NCBI RefSeq assembly: GCF_014844095.1
Contig: NZ_CP062163.1
Location: 2,379,001 to 2,443,000 of the forward strand
Length of the DNA stretch: 64,000 nt
From: Brevibacillus sp. JNUCC-41
GTDB lineage: Bacteria; Bacillota; Bacilli; Bacillales; DSM-1321
Reading direction: 5' to 3'
Below, one piece after another: positions 26,467 through 35,763 of the stretch. The translations under genes and the position numbers were made by a program. Below the pieces are notes generated by a model. That model ran no database searches. It saw nothing but the letters and a program-made list of their open reading frames with translations, and was not told the DNA's origin. How positions within the stretch are numbered: the first letter of the stretch is position 1; each line of letters starts with the position of its first letter.

Positions 26467-27114
26467 AATGAATAGTCTCCTTTGTTTTAAATCGTAGACT
26501 TAGAATAACAGGTCTTTATGACAACAATGTTTCGCTGGAATAGTAATTGTGTTACAAAAAGGTTTCCTTTGATAAATAAATGTAATATAAACTAGGGCGA
26601 AAGGCCTTATCTATTGAATGTAAATATATTATTTATTATGTCAGTATAAGCGTATCTTTGGTAAATAATGTTGGTTTTATGGCGTATCCTGTTTAATAAG
26701 GAGAAATATGGATATCTATTCCCTGGTTTTAAAGTCCTGTATATTTTGTAAAAAAGCTATGAAATATTGAACGATTGAGTGGGGTTTATTTTAGTAGGAA
26801 AGAATATTCGAAGCATGAAAAAAGCCCGCATCTATGTGATGCCGGCTCAAACTGTAGACAACTCGATGAAGCTACAGTATTTTTGAGAGTATGTAAAAAT
26901 CCGAACGTTGATTTCCATTCCAGGCACTCGCTTTCCGCGGGCGGCCCGGGAGCCTCCTCGGCGCTTTTGCGCCTGTGGGGTCTCCCTTGAACGCGCTTTT
27001 CCCGCAGGAGTCTCGCACCTTCCGTTCCAATCAACTGTGTTTTATAATTGAATTCCTTTTGTCTACAAACGGATCCGACATCTATGTAATGCCGGCTTTT
27101 TTTCATGCTTTGGA
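26467..27114. other. 648-nt intergenic region with an embedded repeat
   Basis: The left 340 nt are A/T rich and hold no supported gene. A 20-codon frame at 26708-26770 with an AAGGAG site is noted only as weak. The right 300 nt (26811-27112) are a composite of two terminator-like hairpins flanking repeat copy C. Confidence 0.6.
26907..27035. repeat. Dispersed GC-rich intergenic repeat, copy C
   Basis: 129 bp bounded by GTTGATT and AATCAAC (a 7-bp terminal inverted repeat), with the same internal motifs as copy A. It is flanked by hairpins containing ATGCCGGC (26824-26846 and 27076-27096) and by AAGCATGAAAAAA in inverted orientation at 26811 and 27112. CTGTAGACAACTCG (26852) and GTCTACAAAC (27061) are the same border motifs seen at the other copies. 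Confidence 0.85.
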
Positions 27115-28179
27115 TTAATTTAAAACAAATTCAGAAGCGAAATCGACTAGCATTTTTTGATAGACTGCCACTGATTCAAGGTTGACGCATTCCCTATCTC
27201 CATGCCAGTTCTCACCTTTCGGACCGAATTCAATGGCGGGGATATCATATGCCGCAAAAAACACGGTATCTGCGGATCCGTGCTGCCCAAAAATGACAGC
27301 ATCCTGCTTGGTGTTGCTTTCGATTATCGGGCGGAGCATAGCGATGAATGGGTCTGACTCTTCGGTTTTTACAGGTTTACTGTACATATTAAGGTGGACA
27401 TTATTTCCTGTCACACTTTCGATCTGAGCAATGATATCTTCCATTGTTTGCGTAGGAAGGTAGCGTATATCAAGGCTTAGCAAACAGGCATCCGGTACCT
27501 TATTATAAACATCCCCGCCTTTAATTTTTGCTAGGTTAAGTGAAGGGGAATCGTAAAGGGGGGTGTGATCCCTGGTGAAAGGAAGTTCCTTTATTTTTTG
27601 ATAGAGATCATAGGCCTTTTCAATTGCATTCACGCCTTCCCATGGACGGCTTCCGTGTGCAGATTTGCCGGATACTTCAATATCGAGACGAAGGGCACCC
27701 TTTGCCTGGAGTCCGATTCCCAATTGCGTAGGTTCAGCACAGATTACAAAGTCCCCTCTATAACCATGTTTCGCTAAATATCCGGAACAATTCAACCCGC
27801 CAATCTCTTCATCCGATACGATCTGTAGCTGGATTTTCAAACCTAAGTCCTTATCTTTCAGTTCGATAAATGCACACATCATCCCTGCAACTCCAGCTTT
27901 CATATCGGCTGTCCCGCGTCCATATAAGTTTCCTTCATGAACCTCAGGGAAAAATTGATCCGGCGTTCCGCTGACAACATCGACATGGCCATTCCAAATT
28001 ACCGTTTTTTCTCCGCTGCCAATTTCGCTAACAAGCATTTTATAACCGTTATTTACGATCACATTCACAGTAATACCTTGTTTTTTAAGCCAGTCCGCAC
28101 AGTAATCAACTGCTTGGTTAGCTCCTTCTTTCGTTGAACTGTCAATAGATACTAAATCTTTAAGTAACTCGATGAGCAA
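27115..28179 (-). CDS. M20-family metallopeptidase (ArgE/DapE type)
   Basis: 354-residue cytosolic two-zinc hydrolase. Ligands and catalytic residues are visible: His65 and Asp67 (GHVDVV), Asp92 (GRGTADMKAG), Glu124 general base with Glu125 ligand (SDEEIGG), Glu149 (AEPT), and a C-terminal His in ENWHGDRE. The dimerisation lid starts near KGALRLDIEVSGKSAHGSRPW. Relatives deacylate acetylornithine or succinyl-diaminopimelate or cleave dipeptides; substrate cannot be fixed. TTG start 8 nt after AGGGGG. No amino-acid biosynthesis gene is adjacent, favouring a general deacylase or peptidase. Confidence 0.87.
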   Translation of the reverse strand: MLIELLKDLVSIDSSTKEGANQAVDYCADWLKKQGITVNVIVNNGYKMLVSEIGSGEKTVIWNGHVDVVSGTPDQFFPEVHEGNLYGRGTADMKAGVAGMMCAFIELKDKDLGLKIQLQIVSDEEIGGLNCSGYLAKHGYRGDFVICAEPTQLGIGLQAKGALRLDIEVSGKSAHGSRPWEGVNAIEKAYDLYQKIKELPFTRDHTPLYDSPSLNLAKIKGGDVYNKVPDACLLSLDIRYLPTQTMEDIIAQIESVTGNNVHLNMYSKPVKTEESDPFIAMLRPIIESNTKQDAVIFGQHGSADTVFFAAYDIPAIEFGPKGENWHGDRECVNLESVAVYQKMLVDFASEFVLN

Positions 28180-28269
28180 AAAGAAAACCCCCTAAAAATT
28201 TGCATATTATTATTATATATACCCTTTCTAAGTAAGGGTTAACTCAAAAATATTTTTCTGTTAAATAAC

Positions 28270-28296
28270 GTTTAGCCTTTTCATCCCCAGGGGTAT
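28270..28296 (+). promoter_or_regulatory. SigB-type promoter of the GSP17M-like gene
   Basis: GTTTAG, 15 bp, GGGTAT, an excellent SigB match, 47 nt ahead of the start codon of a known general-stress family. Confidence 0.75.
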
Positions 28297-28342
28297 GTAA
28301 AGGGTGAGCGACAATTTACATTCTTTAAGGAGGATGATAGAT

Positions 28343-28849
28343 ATGGATAAACGTATAATTGGTGTATATGAAACTGGAGAAGAAGCCATAAAGGCTGTTG
28401 AGTCATTACAGGCCCAAGGGTATGATCGTGAAGATATTTCGGTGGTAGCTAAAGATAAAGAAGAATTAAATACAGTGAATGAAGAAACGGGTACAAAGGT
28501 TGAGGAGGGGCTCGCAGCTGGTGCGGCGACCGGAGGTATTTTGGGCGGTACTGCCGGATTATTGGCTGGTGTGGGTGCATTGGCGATTCCAGGAATCGGA
28601 CCGGTACTGGCAGCTGGACCGCTTGCTGCAACATTAGCCGGAGCGGCAGTAGGTGCTGGTACCGGAGGATTGGCCGGTACATTAATCGGAATGGGTATAC
28701 CTGAAGACGAAGCTAATCGATATGAAGCGGATGTAAAGAGTGGCAAGCTGCTTGTGTTGGTCGATTCGAATGCAAGAAAATCCAGTTCTTCTTACTCAGG
28801 AATAACTGAAACGGATGAAACGCTTACGAACAGTAGAAGAACCCTATGA
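28343..28849 (+). CDS. General stress protein 17M-like (YflT family)
   Basis: 168 residues. N-terminal ferredoxin-like domain (KRIIGVYETGEEAIKAVESLQAQGYDREDISVVAKD) is the GSP17M signature. A central Gly/Ala-rich hydrophobic stretch (about 52-125, GGILGGTAGLLAGVGALAIPGIGPV) follows, then a short acidic tail that buries EDEANRYEADVKSGKLLVLV. Molecular role unknown; family members are induced by general stress. The start follows AAGGAGG at 9 nt. The SigB promoter and a private terminator make it a single-gene stress unit. Confidence 0.88.
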   Translation: MDKRIIGVYETGEEAIKAVESLQAQGYDREDISVVAKDKEELNTVNEETGTKVEEGLAAGAATGGILGGTAGLLAGVGALAIPGIGPVLAAGPLAATLAGAAVGAGTGGLAGTLIGMGIPEDEANRYEADVKSGKLLVLVDSNARKSSSSYSGITETDETLTNSRRTL

Positions 28850-28863
28850 ATCGTAAGGTAAAA

Positions 28864-28897
28864 AAGGACGGATCCCTTAGGATCCGTCCCTTTTTTT
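28864..28897. terminator. Bidirectional terminator between the stress gene and chemoreceptor gene
   Basis: Ten-pair stem GGACGGATCC/GGATCCGTCC, CTTA loop, T tract on the plus side and A tract on the left for the convergent gene. Confidence 0.93.
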
Positions 28898-28899
28898 GA

Positions 28900-30894
28900 T
28901 TAGAATGTGAATTTCTTTATTTCTTTGTGCATTTCCTGGGATAGGGCATCCAACTCACTAGCCAGGGCATTTAATTGTTCCATGGAAGCATTCGTTTGTT
29001 CTACGGAAGCTGATACTTCTTCAGTTCCTGCTGCAGTTTCCTGACTGATCGAATTTAAGCTTTCTGCATTGCTCGCCATTCGTGTGACCTCTTTTACCAT
29101 ATCGTTCATCATCTTTTTTATTTCGTCGAAATTGCTGAATGTGTTCGCTATAATGGATGCAATGTGACTGAAGGCATTTTCCGTATCCGATACAGAAGTA
29201 TCCTGAAGATGGATTTTTTGATTGACTTGATCAATCAAATGAACGGTATTGGTTGTATCGGTTTGCATGGCTTGAATGATTTCAGAGATTTCTTTCAGTG
29301 AGTTTTCCGTCTGTTGGGCCAATTTCTTCACTTCATCGGCTACAACTGCAAACCCCTTTCCGTGCTCACCGGCCCTGGCTGCTTCGATGGCGGCATTCAG
29401 GGCGAGTAAATTCGTTTGTCCTGCAATCCCGCTTATGGTCTTTACGATTGCACTAATATCATTGGAGCGTGCATCCAATGATTTGACTGCCGTACTCATC
29501 TTACTGGAAATCAGGGATGTTTCATTGAATTGCTGTTTTAGGCCTTGCACTTGAGTGATTCCGTCTTCGGAAGCCTTGAACATATTTTCGGATTCCGTGG
29601 CCATTTTGCTCGCTTGCGATTCAAGATCATGGATTTTATCAGCCAATAGCTTTACAGCCATTTCGTTATTCTGCCCGACTTCAATTTGGTCTATGGCACC
29701 GGCCGCTATTTGTTCCATCGTCATGGCCACCTCGTTAGCCGCCGCTGAATTTTCATCTGCACTAGCCACTAGCGTCATGGAGGATTCCGATACTTTATCG
29801 GAAAGGTTGTTGACAACGCCTAACATATGGCTCATATTCCTGGTCATTAAGTTGGTGTCTTCTGCAAGTTGCCCAATCTCGTCTTTCCTGGAAATGGAAT
29901 TATTGGTTGTGAAATCGCCTTCAGCCATTTTCCGTATGGATTCCTGCAGCTTTTTTATGGGATTCGTTAGCGAACGGGTGATGAAGATGGCAGACAGTGC
30001 AGTGACAGTAAAGACGATCAGCAGTGTGATGATATTATCGATTACCATCGGGCTTGCACGGACTTTCACTTCATTTTCATCCATTACCCCTGTTATTCTC
30101 CATCCAGTTGTCGGATTGGTGGCGTATCCGATGATCCGGCTTTGCCCTTCGTATTCCTCGATCATTGAACCGGATGCACTTTTCATTTTTCTGAACATAT
30201 TTTCCTTTGATATATCTTGTTGGATTTTTTCCTTGTCTGGATGTGTAACGAATGCCCCTTTCTTATCCAGCAAAACCGTATAGCCCGTTTCACCGAATTT
30301 AGTTTGATTGACCATCGTGATCAATGTATCAATCGAGATGTCGACACCAATCACGCCTATTAATTCGTCACGATCATCATATATTGCTTTTGCTGCCGTA
30401 ATGACCAGTGCATTCGTCGCCTGATCCGTATAAGGTTCCGTCCAAATGGTCTTGTTTTTTTGTTTCAGAGCCGATTGATACCAATCCCTTTGTCTTGGAT
30501 CAAAGTCAGTCGGCAATTCAGCTTTTGGGAATATCAATGTTTTTCCGTCTTTCTCTGTGCCAAGGTATAAACCATTTATTTCAGAGCTGCTTGACTGTGT
30601 ATGGGAAAATTCATCCATTATCGATTCGGGATTCTTATCATAAGTACCCATGATAGGGTACTTACCGATCCTATCCAATTGATTTTCCGTTTTTTGAAAG
30701 AAGATTTCGAAAGAATCGTTCATTGACTTGACTTGTTCTTCCGTCGTTCCGGTAAGTTCTTGAGTCGTCAACTCGATACTATTTTTATAGCTCATATAAG
30801 AGATGGCCATTCCGCTTATCATGATCAAAGCTAAAAAAGGGATCAAAATTTGTTTTTTTAGCGAATTAAAATACCAGTCTGTCAGTCTTTTCAT
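28900..30894 (-). CDS. Methyl-accepting chemotaxis protein with Cache sensor
   Basis: 664 residues, size of the B. subtilis McpA/TlpA group. Order: first membrane helix (about 14-35), extracytoplasmic double-Cache domain (about 40-275, with [15 protein letters not shown] and [13 protein letters not shown]), second helix (about 285-305), HAMP, then the signalling hairpin with [34 protein letters not shown] at its tip. Ligands of such Cache domains include amino acids and organic acids. Start chosen at the ATG 11 nt after AAGGAG; an upstream TTG would add three residues. A SigD-like promoter precedes it. Confidence 0.93.
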   Translation of the reverse strand: MKRLTDWYFNSLKKQILIPFLALIMISGMAISYMSYKNSIELTTQELTGTTEEQVKSMNDSFEIFFQKTENQLDRIGKYPIMGTYDKNPESIMDEFSHTQSSSSEINGLYLGTEKDGKTLIFPKAELPTDFDPRQRDWYQSALKQKNKTIWTEPYTDQATNALVITAAKAIYDDRDELIGVIGVDISIDTLITMVNQTKFGETGYTVLLDKKGAFVTHPDKEKIQQDISKENMFRKMKSASGSMIEEYEGQSRIIGYATNPTTGWRITGVMDENEVKVRASPMVIDNIITLLIVFTVTALSAIFITRSLTNPIKKLQESIRKMAEGDFTTNNSISRKDEIGQLAEDTNLMTRNMSHMLGVVNNLSDKVSESSMTLVASADENSAAANEVAMTMEQIAAGAIDQIEVGQNNEMAVKLLADKIHDLESQASKMATESENMFKASEDGITQVQGLKQQFNETSLISSKMSTAVKSLDARSNDISAIVKTISGIAGQTNLLALNAAIEAARAGEHGKGFAVVADEVKKLAQQTENSLKEISEIIQAMQTDTTNTVHLIDQVNQKIHLQDTSVSDTENAFSHIASIIANTFSNFDEIKKMMNDMVKEVTRMASNAESLNSISQETAAGTEEVSASVEQTNASMEQLNALASELDALSQEMHKEIKKFTF

Positions 30895-30944
30895 TTTGGA
30901 CAATTCTCCTTATATTCCTCAAATTGATTTAGGTTCTATAAGAT

Positions 30945-30970
30945 ATTTCGGTCTGCTTTGACTTTTTTGA
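30945..30970 (-). promoter_or_regulatory. Possible SigD promoter of the chemoreceptor gene
   Basis: On the minus strand TCAA, 14 bp, ACCGAAAT, compared with the SigD consensus TAAA-N15-GCCGATAT (6 of 8 in the -10). The match is partial, but motility genes normally use SigD. Confidence 0.4.
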
Positions 30971-31056
30971 AGTTTCAAGTTAGAAAATTCCCAATATTAG
31001 TTTTGACTTGAGTGGGCTTACAAATATTCTAGGTCTGAGAGGGGGGATAAAGTAGA

Positions 31057-31089
31057 TAAAAAAAGAGCTGACCGCCACGGTCAACTCTT
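31057..31089 (-). terminator. Terminator of the ydbST operon
   Basis: Twelve-pair stem AAGAGCTGACCG/CGGTCAACTCTT with one mismatch, CCA loop, T tract on the minus strand. Confidence 0.88.
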
Positions 31090-31103
31090 TTATTCATTCA
31101 TTG

Positions 31104-32567
31104 CTATTCGACTTGGATATTTTTTGTCCTGCCCATATACCATGTGTAAAACTCGTCTGCATAATCAACGGATACATCTTGGAGCTTAGTATGGTGTACC
31201 GGCTTGGAGCGGTTGATCGTTTCAATTGTGGCAAGACCGAAAAGCTTTTGCAACTTTGTACGTTCCACCTCAATTTGAATGACCTTGCTTCTTTTGGTAA
31301 TGAATAGTGATGTTTCCAAACTTCCGGATTTGAACTGAATGAACTCATCATTTAACAAGTAACGGCTATTTTTGTAATCCATTATTCTCAATGAATAAAT
31401 GAGGACGAGTAAAATCAGCGAGATATACCATAGGGAGGGTTTAAAATAATAAATCGCCAATGTTGTGAGAATCCAGAAAAAGCTGGGCCGCAGCATTCGA
31501 ATCTTGAAGGCCTGTTTCGATAGGGGCTTCATTGACTGTTCCACTTTGTAAGCGGGTAAAATCTCTTCTACCATCCCATATGCCCGTTCAATTGATAAAA
31601 AAGGATAGAGTGTATTCGTTTCCAGCTCTTCATCGCCCGTATTTCCTGCACTGACCAATTTCACTTCTGCCAAGCCTAGCAATCTTTTAATGATGGATTG
31701 GGTGATTTCTACAGCTTGTACTTTTTCTTTCTGAATGGAAAAAGCGGATTCATCCAATACACCTTTCTTGATATATATACGCTCGTGATCGGATGAAATT
31801 TCATATTTTCCATATTTGACGAAAGTGGAAACGATTCCGAAGGCGACGGCGACACATATGAGGCCTGCAAGAACGATGGTTATGATCCACCACGTATCCA
31901 ATAACTTGGCAAGAAACCCTTCGGCATTCTCCAAATTGATAAAATCATCGAGTGTATTATATAACGTAGCCAATATCGGGATAAGAGCCAGGAAGCTGAG
32001 TGATGTAAAGGAAGCTTTCAGCACATCTTGTTTGGTTGGTGTGAAATGGATCGTTTTCCCATTGATTGGTTCTGTTATATGCTCTTCGGGAATTTCCACT
32101 TCGATAACCGTAATTTCCTGTTTTGAAGCATATTCCCCCTCCAGCCGTTCGGCCTCTTTTCGGGAAATCACCTCAAAAGGTACGGTACCCTGATTACCAG
32201 TCATCCCCGTTTCGAATGTTATAGAGGTTAAACTGAAAATTTTATGAAATAACGTCGTGCGTTGCTGAACATTCTGTACCTTATGAAGAGGGATCGTTCG
32301 ATACGACTTCGAGATAAGGCCTGAAGTAATATATATGGTTCCTTCTTTGATTTGGTATGTATACGTATACCATTTTAGGATGATGGAAATGACTTTCCAA
32401 ATCAAATAAACTAGAAAACCGATTTGAAGTACCTTCATATACATCTTTTCAGAACCGAAGTTCAGGACATAAAGCATGATGATGAAAAACGCATTTCCTT
32501 TCAGCAATTTCCAAAACTCGAAGGGGATTTTGAAAGGGTGTAATCGTTTTGCATGTTCTTCCATCAT
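31104..32567 (-). CDS. ydbT: PH-domain membrane protein YdbT
   Basis: 487 residues with several membrane segments and three bacterial PH (bPH2) domains, each opening with strand motifs such as YTYTYQIKEGTIYITSGLISKSYRTIPLHKVQNV, YEISSDHERIYIKKGVLD and YLLNDEFIQFKSGSLETSLFITKRSKVIQIEVE. Size and partner match B. subtilis YdbT, part of a SigW-controlled pair linked to resistance to antimicrobial compounds. Start codon overlaps the ydbS stop (TAATG), so translation is coupled. Confidence 0.9.
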   Translation of the reverse strand: MMEEHAKRLHPFKIPFEFWKLLKGNAFFIIMLYVLNFGSEKMYMKVLQIGFLVYLIWKVISIILKWYTYTYQIKEGTIYITSGLISKSYRTIPLHKVQNVQQRTTLFHKIFSLTSITFETGMTGNQGTVPFEVISRKEAERLEGEYASKQEITVIEVEIPEEHITEPINGKTIHFTPTKQDVLKASFTSLSFLALIPILATLYNTLDDFINLENAEGFLAKLLDTWWIITIVLAGLICVAVAFGIVSTFVKYGKYEISSDHERIYIKKGVLDESAFSIQKEKVQAVEITQSIIKRLLGLAEVKLVSAGNTGDEELETNTLYPFLSIERAYGMVEEILPAYKVEQSMKPLSKQAFKIRMLRPSFFWILTTLAIYYFKPSLWYISLILLVLIYSLRIMDYKNSRYLLNDEFIQFKSGSLETSLFITKRSKVIQIEVERTKLQKLFGLATIETINRSKPVHHTKLQDVSVDYADEFYTWYMGRTKNIQVE

Positions 32568-33061
32568 TAATCCACTTCCTTAATTTTTGCGAAATGTGCA
32601 ATTTTATCTCGTAATTCATAAGCCTCTTTCTCGGGGATGGCAGGTATGTCATGAGAGTCCCCCATTGTTCCAATGCTCAGGGAGTAAAGGTTATATTTTC
32701 GCAAAAACGGTCCTTGGTTCAATTTTACGGATTGGACCTTCGTCATCGGAATGAGTTCATGCGTTTCACTCCAGGCTCCACGTTTTGTTTGAATGAATTC
32801 TTCGTTCACGTCGTAACGCCAATACTTTTGCAACAAGATCGGTTCAATGAAGATGGACCAGATTGCATGAAAAAAAGATAATGTGATAAGTCCGTTTAAA
32901 ATCCATCCAATCCATTCTTTCCAAGTGAAATAATCATCAATAAATAATAGGATGCCAAGGACAGCGAGGATAATGAGATTGGTAATGGCTTCAGTCATCC
33001 GCCAAACCTTCACTGATTCTTTGGAAATTTTCTTGGTTGGTGGCTGTATCTTTGAATACAT
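32567..33061 (-). CDS. ydbS: PH-domain membrane protein YdbS
   Basis: 164 residues: two adjacent membrane helices (about 29-80, ITNLIILAVLGILLFI and WIGWILNGLITLSFFHAIW) followed by one bPH2 domain (WRYDVNEEFIQTKRGAWSETHELIPMTKVQSVKLNQGPFLRK). The start at 33061 follows AAGGAGTG; the frame to 33109 would overlap the promoter. First gene of the ydbST operon, with a SigW-like promoter 32 nt upstream. Confidence 0.9.
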   Translation of the reverse strand: MYSKIQPPTKKISKESVKVWRMTEAITNLIILAVLGILLFIDDYFTWKEWIGWILNGLITLSFFHAIWSIFIEPILLQKYWRYDVNEEFIQTKRGAWSETHELIPMTKVQSVKLNQGPFLRKYNLYSLSIGTMGDSHDIPAIPEKEAYELRDKIAHFAKIKEVD

Positions 33062-33092
33062 ATATTCACTCCTTACTATGTCTTTATACTTA

Positions 33093-33119
33093 TACGGATT
33101 AGCCGACAAGAAAGTTCCC
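33093..33119 (-). promoter_or_regulatory. SigW-like ECF promoter of ydbST
   Basis: On the minus strand GGGAAC, 17 bp, CGTA; SigW promoters read TGAAAC-N16-CGTA. The B. subtilis ydbST operon belongs to the SigW regulon, which supports the assignment. Confidence 0.55.
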
Positions 33120-33304
33120 TATTATCCTTTTGTGACAAGAAATCATGAAGTCGGGTCCCTATCGGTTGCGTGGAGTGGCGGACGAATAATCCTCCAGTTT
33201 CCTGAGTATGTATAAATAAATACCTCTAGTGGATCTTTTCTTTTTATATGACTGTAAATTGGACAAGATAGAAGTGGTGAGCTTTTAGAGTGGGAGTGAT
33301 AGGT

Positions 33305-34795
33305 TTGACATACAAAAGGAAGTTGAGTTTTATATTCTTCCTGTTTTTGATCTGTTTTTTTAATGGAGAATCGATGCAGGCTGCGAATGATGATGGAAAC
33401 CTAGGGCAGGAAATTCAACAAATATTGGATGAATCGCCGGGATTGGCTGGCGCGTTAACGGGAATTTCCATCCGTTCAGCAGAAACGGGGGAAATGATTT
33501 ATGAACGGCGGGCGCAAACAAGATTACGGCCTGCTTCGAACCTTAAGCTATTGACTGCAGCAGCTGCGCTGGAAACTTTAGGGGAAGATCATGCTTTTCA
33601 AACGGAACTATACATAAAAGGAGTGCAAGTTGGCCATGTTCTGCAGGGCGATGTGTACCTGAAGGGAAAAGGGGATCCGACGTTATTGGAAAAGGATTTC
33701 GATGAGCTTGCAGCTTCACTGAAGCACAAACAAGTTAAGGTGGTTCATGGGGATCTTATAGGCGATGATTCTTGGTATGACGATGTTCGTTATTCCCAAG
33801 ATTTAGTTTGGAGCGATGAACAGGAATATTACGGGGCGGCCGTTTCAGCTTTAACGGCTTCCCCGAATGAAGACTACGATACCGGAACCATCATCGTGGA
33901 GATATCCCCAGGGAAAAAGGCTGGTAAAAGGGCAACGGTGAAGCTGAAGCCGGAAACGGATTATGTGAAGGTCATCAACAAAACAAAAACCGAATCGGAA
34001 GATGGCAATAAGAAAATTGAAGTCGAACGGTCTCATGGCACACAAGTCATTACGGTGACCGGAACCATTCCGGAGCATGCCGGGGTGACCAAAGAGTGGA
34101 TCTCGGTGAAAGATCCCACAGAATATGCCTTAAGCCTATTTGAAAACTCAATGAACAAACATGGAATTAAAGTGTTGGGAAAAAGGAAAAAAGGGAAAAC
34201 GCCAGTAGGGGCGGACATGATTGCCACTCATCGGTCCATGCCGCTTTCACAACTGCTTATACCTTTCATGAAATTGAGCAATAACAGCCATGCCGAGGTT
34301 TTGGTGAAAGAAATGGGCAAAGAGGCAGAAGGGGAGGGAAGTTGGAAGGATGGTTTGAAGGTTGCTCGAAATCAGCTGAAGAGCATGGGTCTTGATATGC
34401 AAACGATCATGATGCGTGATGGATCTGGAATTTCCCAAGTCAATATGATTCCAGCGAATGAAATAACGAAACTGCTGTATGCCGTACAGGAAAAAACGTG
34501 GTTTCCTGCATACTTGAACGCTTTGCCGATTGCAGGCAACGAAAATCGGATGGTGGGCGGTACGCTAAGGAAGAGGATGAAAGGGACTTATGCAGCCGGG
34601 AATGTTCGAGCTAAAACAGGGACGATTTCAGGAACGAGCTCCTTATCAGGTTATGTTACGACCAAAAGAGGGGAAAAAGTCATATTTTCGATCATCTTGA
34701 ATAATTTTGTAGAAGAAAAAGGCATTACGGCAATCCAGGATAAGATAGCCGTGATGCTCGCAGAAAAGGAAATCCGGCTGGGGATTGGCCTTTAG
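33305..34795 (+). CDS. dacC: D-alanyl-D-alanine carboxypeptidase/endopeptidase (PBP4, S13 family)
   Basis: 496 residues, secreted or membrane-tethered serine peptidase trimming peptidoglycan cross-links. An N-terminal hydrophobic signal segment is followed by the active-site SNLK (Ser78, Lys81), the large S13 insert, then SNN in LSNNSHAEVLVKEMG and KTG in VRAKTGTISGTSSLSGY. Length fits B. subtilis DacC. Start taken at the TTG at 33305, 8 nt after GGGAG; two upstream GTG codons are alternatives. Monocistronic. Confidence 0.9.
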   Translation: MTYKRKLSFIFFLFLICFFNGESMQAANDDGNLGQEIQQILDESPGLAGALTGISIRSAETGEMIYERRAQTRLRPASNLKLLTAAAALETLGEDHAFQTELYIKGVQVGHVLQGDVYLKGKGDPTLLEKDFDELAASLKHKQVKVVHGDLIGDDSWYDDVRYSQDLVWSDEQEYYGAAVSALTASPNEDYDTGTIIVEISPGKKAGKRATVKLKPETDYVKVINKTKTESEDGNKKIEVERSHGTQVITVTGTIPEHAGVTKEWISVKDPTEYALSLFENSMNKHGIKVLGKRKKGKTPVGADMIATHRSMPLSQLLIPFMKLSNNSHAEVLVKEMGKEAEGEGSWKDGLKVARNQLKSMGLDMQTIMMRDGSGISQVNMIPANEITKLLYAVQEKTWFPAYLNALPIAGNENRMVGGTLRKRMKGTYAAGNVRAKTGTISGTSSLSGYVTTKRGEKVIFSIILNNFVEEKGITAIQDKIAVMLAEKEIRLGIGL

Positions 34796-34830
34796 TATCC
34801 ATTTGGAAAACAAAGTCTAGAAACGGATCG

Positions 34831-34886
34831 TCATCTGCCAATTCATTTTTTTTGGCAAATCCGAATTGGCAGCAAACTGCAGATGA
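34831..34886. other. Two mutually exclusive hairpins downstream of dacC
   Basis: CTGCCAATTC (34835-34844) pairs perfectly with GAATTGGCAG (34863-34872). TCATCTGC (34831-34838) pairs perfectly with GCAGATGA (34879-34886). The left arms overlap, so only one can form at a time. A T run inside the loop makes a classic terminator unlikely. The rest of the 268-nt gap shows only a repeated AAATCCGAAT. Confidence 0.5.
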
Positions 34887-35063
34887 GCCATTTTATTGCT
34901 GACTCGATATCGTCTTCGATCGTAAATCCGAATGGCGGATTCAATTCAATGGTCATTCGATAACATTGCCAGCACCTCCTTCCAGTTTTTTTCATTTTAA
35001 TCCTCTCAAGGAAGGAATTTGAGGGAGGATGAATAGAAATAAAGTAGTATAGGAGGAATGCTC

Positions 35064-35669
35064 ATGAATTTTCCAACACTTGCTGGACAGTATACAATTA
35101 GCAGTCTTATAGCTGAAATTCACGAAATTTCCAATAAACGATCTCCATATATATTGGCCATAGACGGACGGGGTGGATCTGGAAAAAGTACACTCGCTTC
35201 CCGTATCCAAGCTGAGTGTCCGGGTAGCGCGGTCGTTCATATGGACGATTTTTATTTGCCATCATCGAATAGGTTCCAACTGCCTCCATCCCAAAAGCAG
35301 ATTGGTGCGGATTATGATTGGGAGCGGGTGTTTAATCAAATTATGAAACCGCTTATAAATGGACGGGAAGCAAGGTATCAAAGGTATGATTGGGAAACGG
35401 ACACTTTGGCAGAATGGCATGATGTTCCTGCTGAAGGCCTTGTTATTATAGAAGGCACATATTCCATCCGTAAAGAATTGGCAGGGTACCATGATTTCAC
35501 GATTTGGGTGGAATGTCCCCGTGATCAGCGTTTGAAACGGGGGCTTGAGCGGGATGGTGAAGAAACGCGGCAAATGTGGGAGGATAATTGGATGGTGCAT
35601 GAAGACCTTTATGTGGGTGCGCAAAGGCCTCAAGAAAGAGCGGATCTTGTTGTGGACGGAACGAGCTGA
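35064..35669 (+). CDS. Uridine-kinase-like P-loop NTPase
   Basis: 201 residues. Walker A GRGGSGKST at about 36-44 after ILAID, then VVHMDDFYLPS (substrate/Mg2+ Asp pair), YQRYDWETDTLAEWH, and VIIEGTYSIRKEL, the pattern of uridine kinase and phosphoribulokinase relatives. Substrate unconfirmed; the body is shorter than true Udk. The start at 35064 lies 7 nt after AGGAGGA; the ATG at 35058 is too close. It is 94 nt ahead of bluB in the same direction, but no functional link is evident. Confidence 0.82.
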   Translation: MNFPTLAGQYTISSLIAEIHEISNKRSPYILAIDGRGGSGKSTLASRIQAECPGSAVVHMDDFYLPSSNRFQLPPSQKQIGADYDWERVFNQIMKPLINGREARYQRYDWETDTLAEWHDVPAEGLVIIEGTYSIRKELAGYHDFTIWVECPRDQRLKRGLERDGEETRQMWEDNWMVHEDLYVGAQRPQERADLVVDGTS

Positions 35670-35763
35670 ATCCGTGGATTTCTGGAACTTGCTTTTAATT
35701 GTAAGGGTTTACCTATAAAATTATATGTATGTTTAAATAATGCCGGAAACTTGGGGGGAAACT

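Noticed and set aside
26467..26660. WalR box upstream of the LysM-3D gene
   Set aside because: Only one half-site at a time matches TGTWAH; no pair with 5-bp spacing found.
26708..26770. 20-codon frame with AAGGAG site and a Cys-x-x-Cys pair
   Set aside because: Too short, spacing only 4 nt, no conservation evidence available.
26786..27106. Minus-strand frame over repeat copy C
   Set aside because: Translation of a dispersed noncoding element; the same kind of frame appears at copy A (3772-3957).
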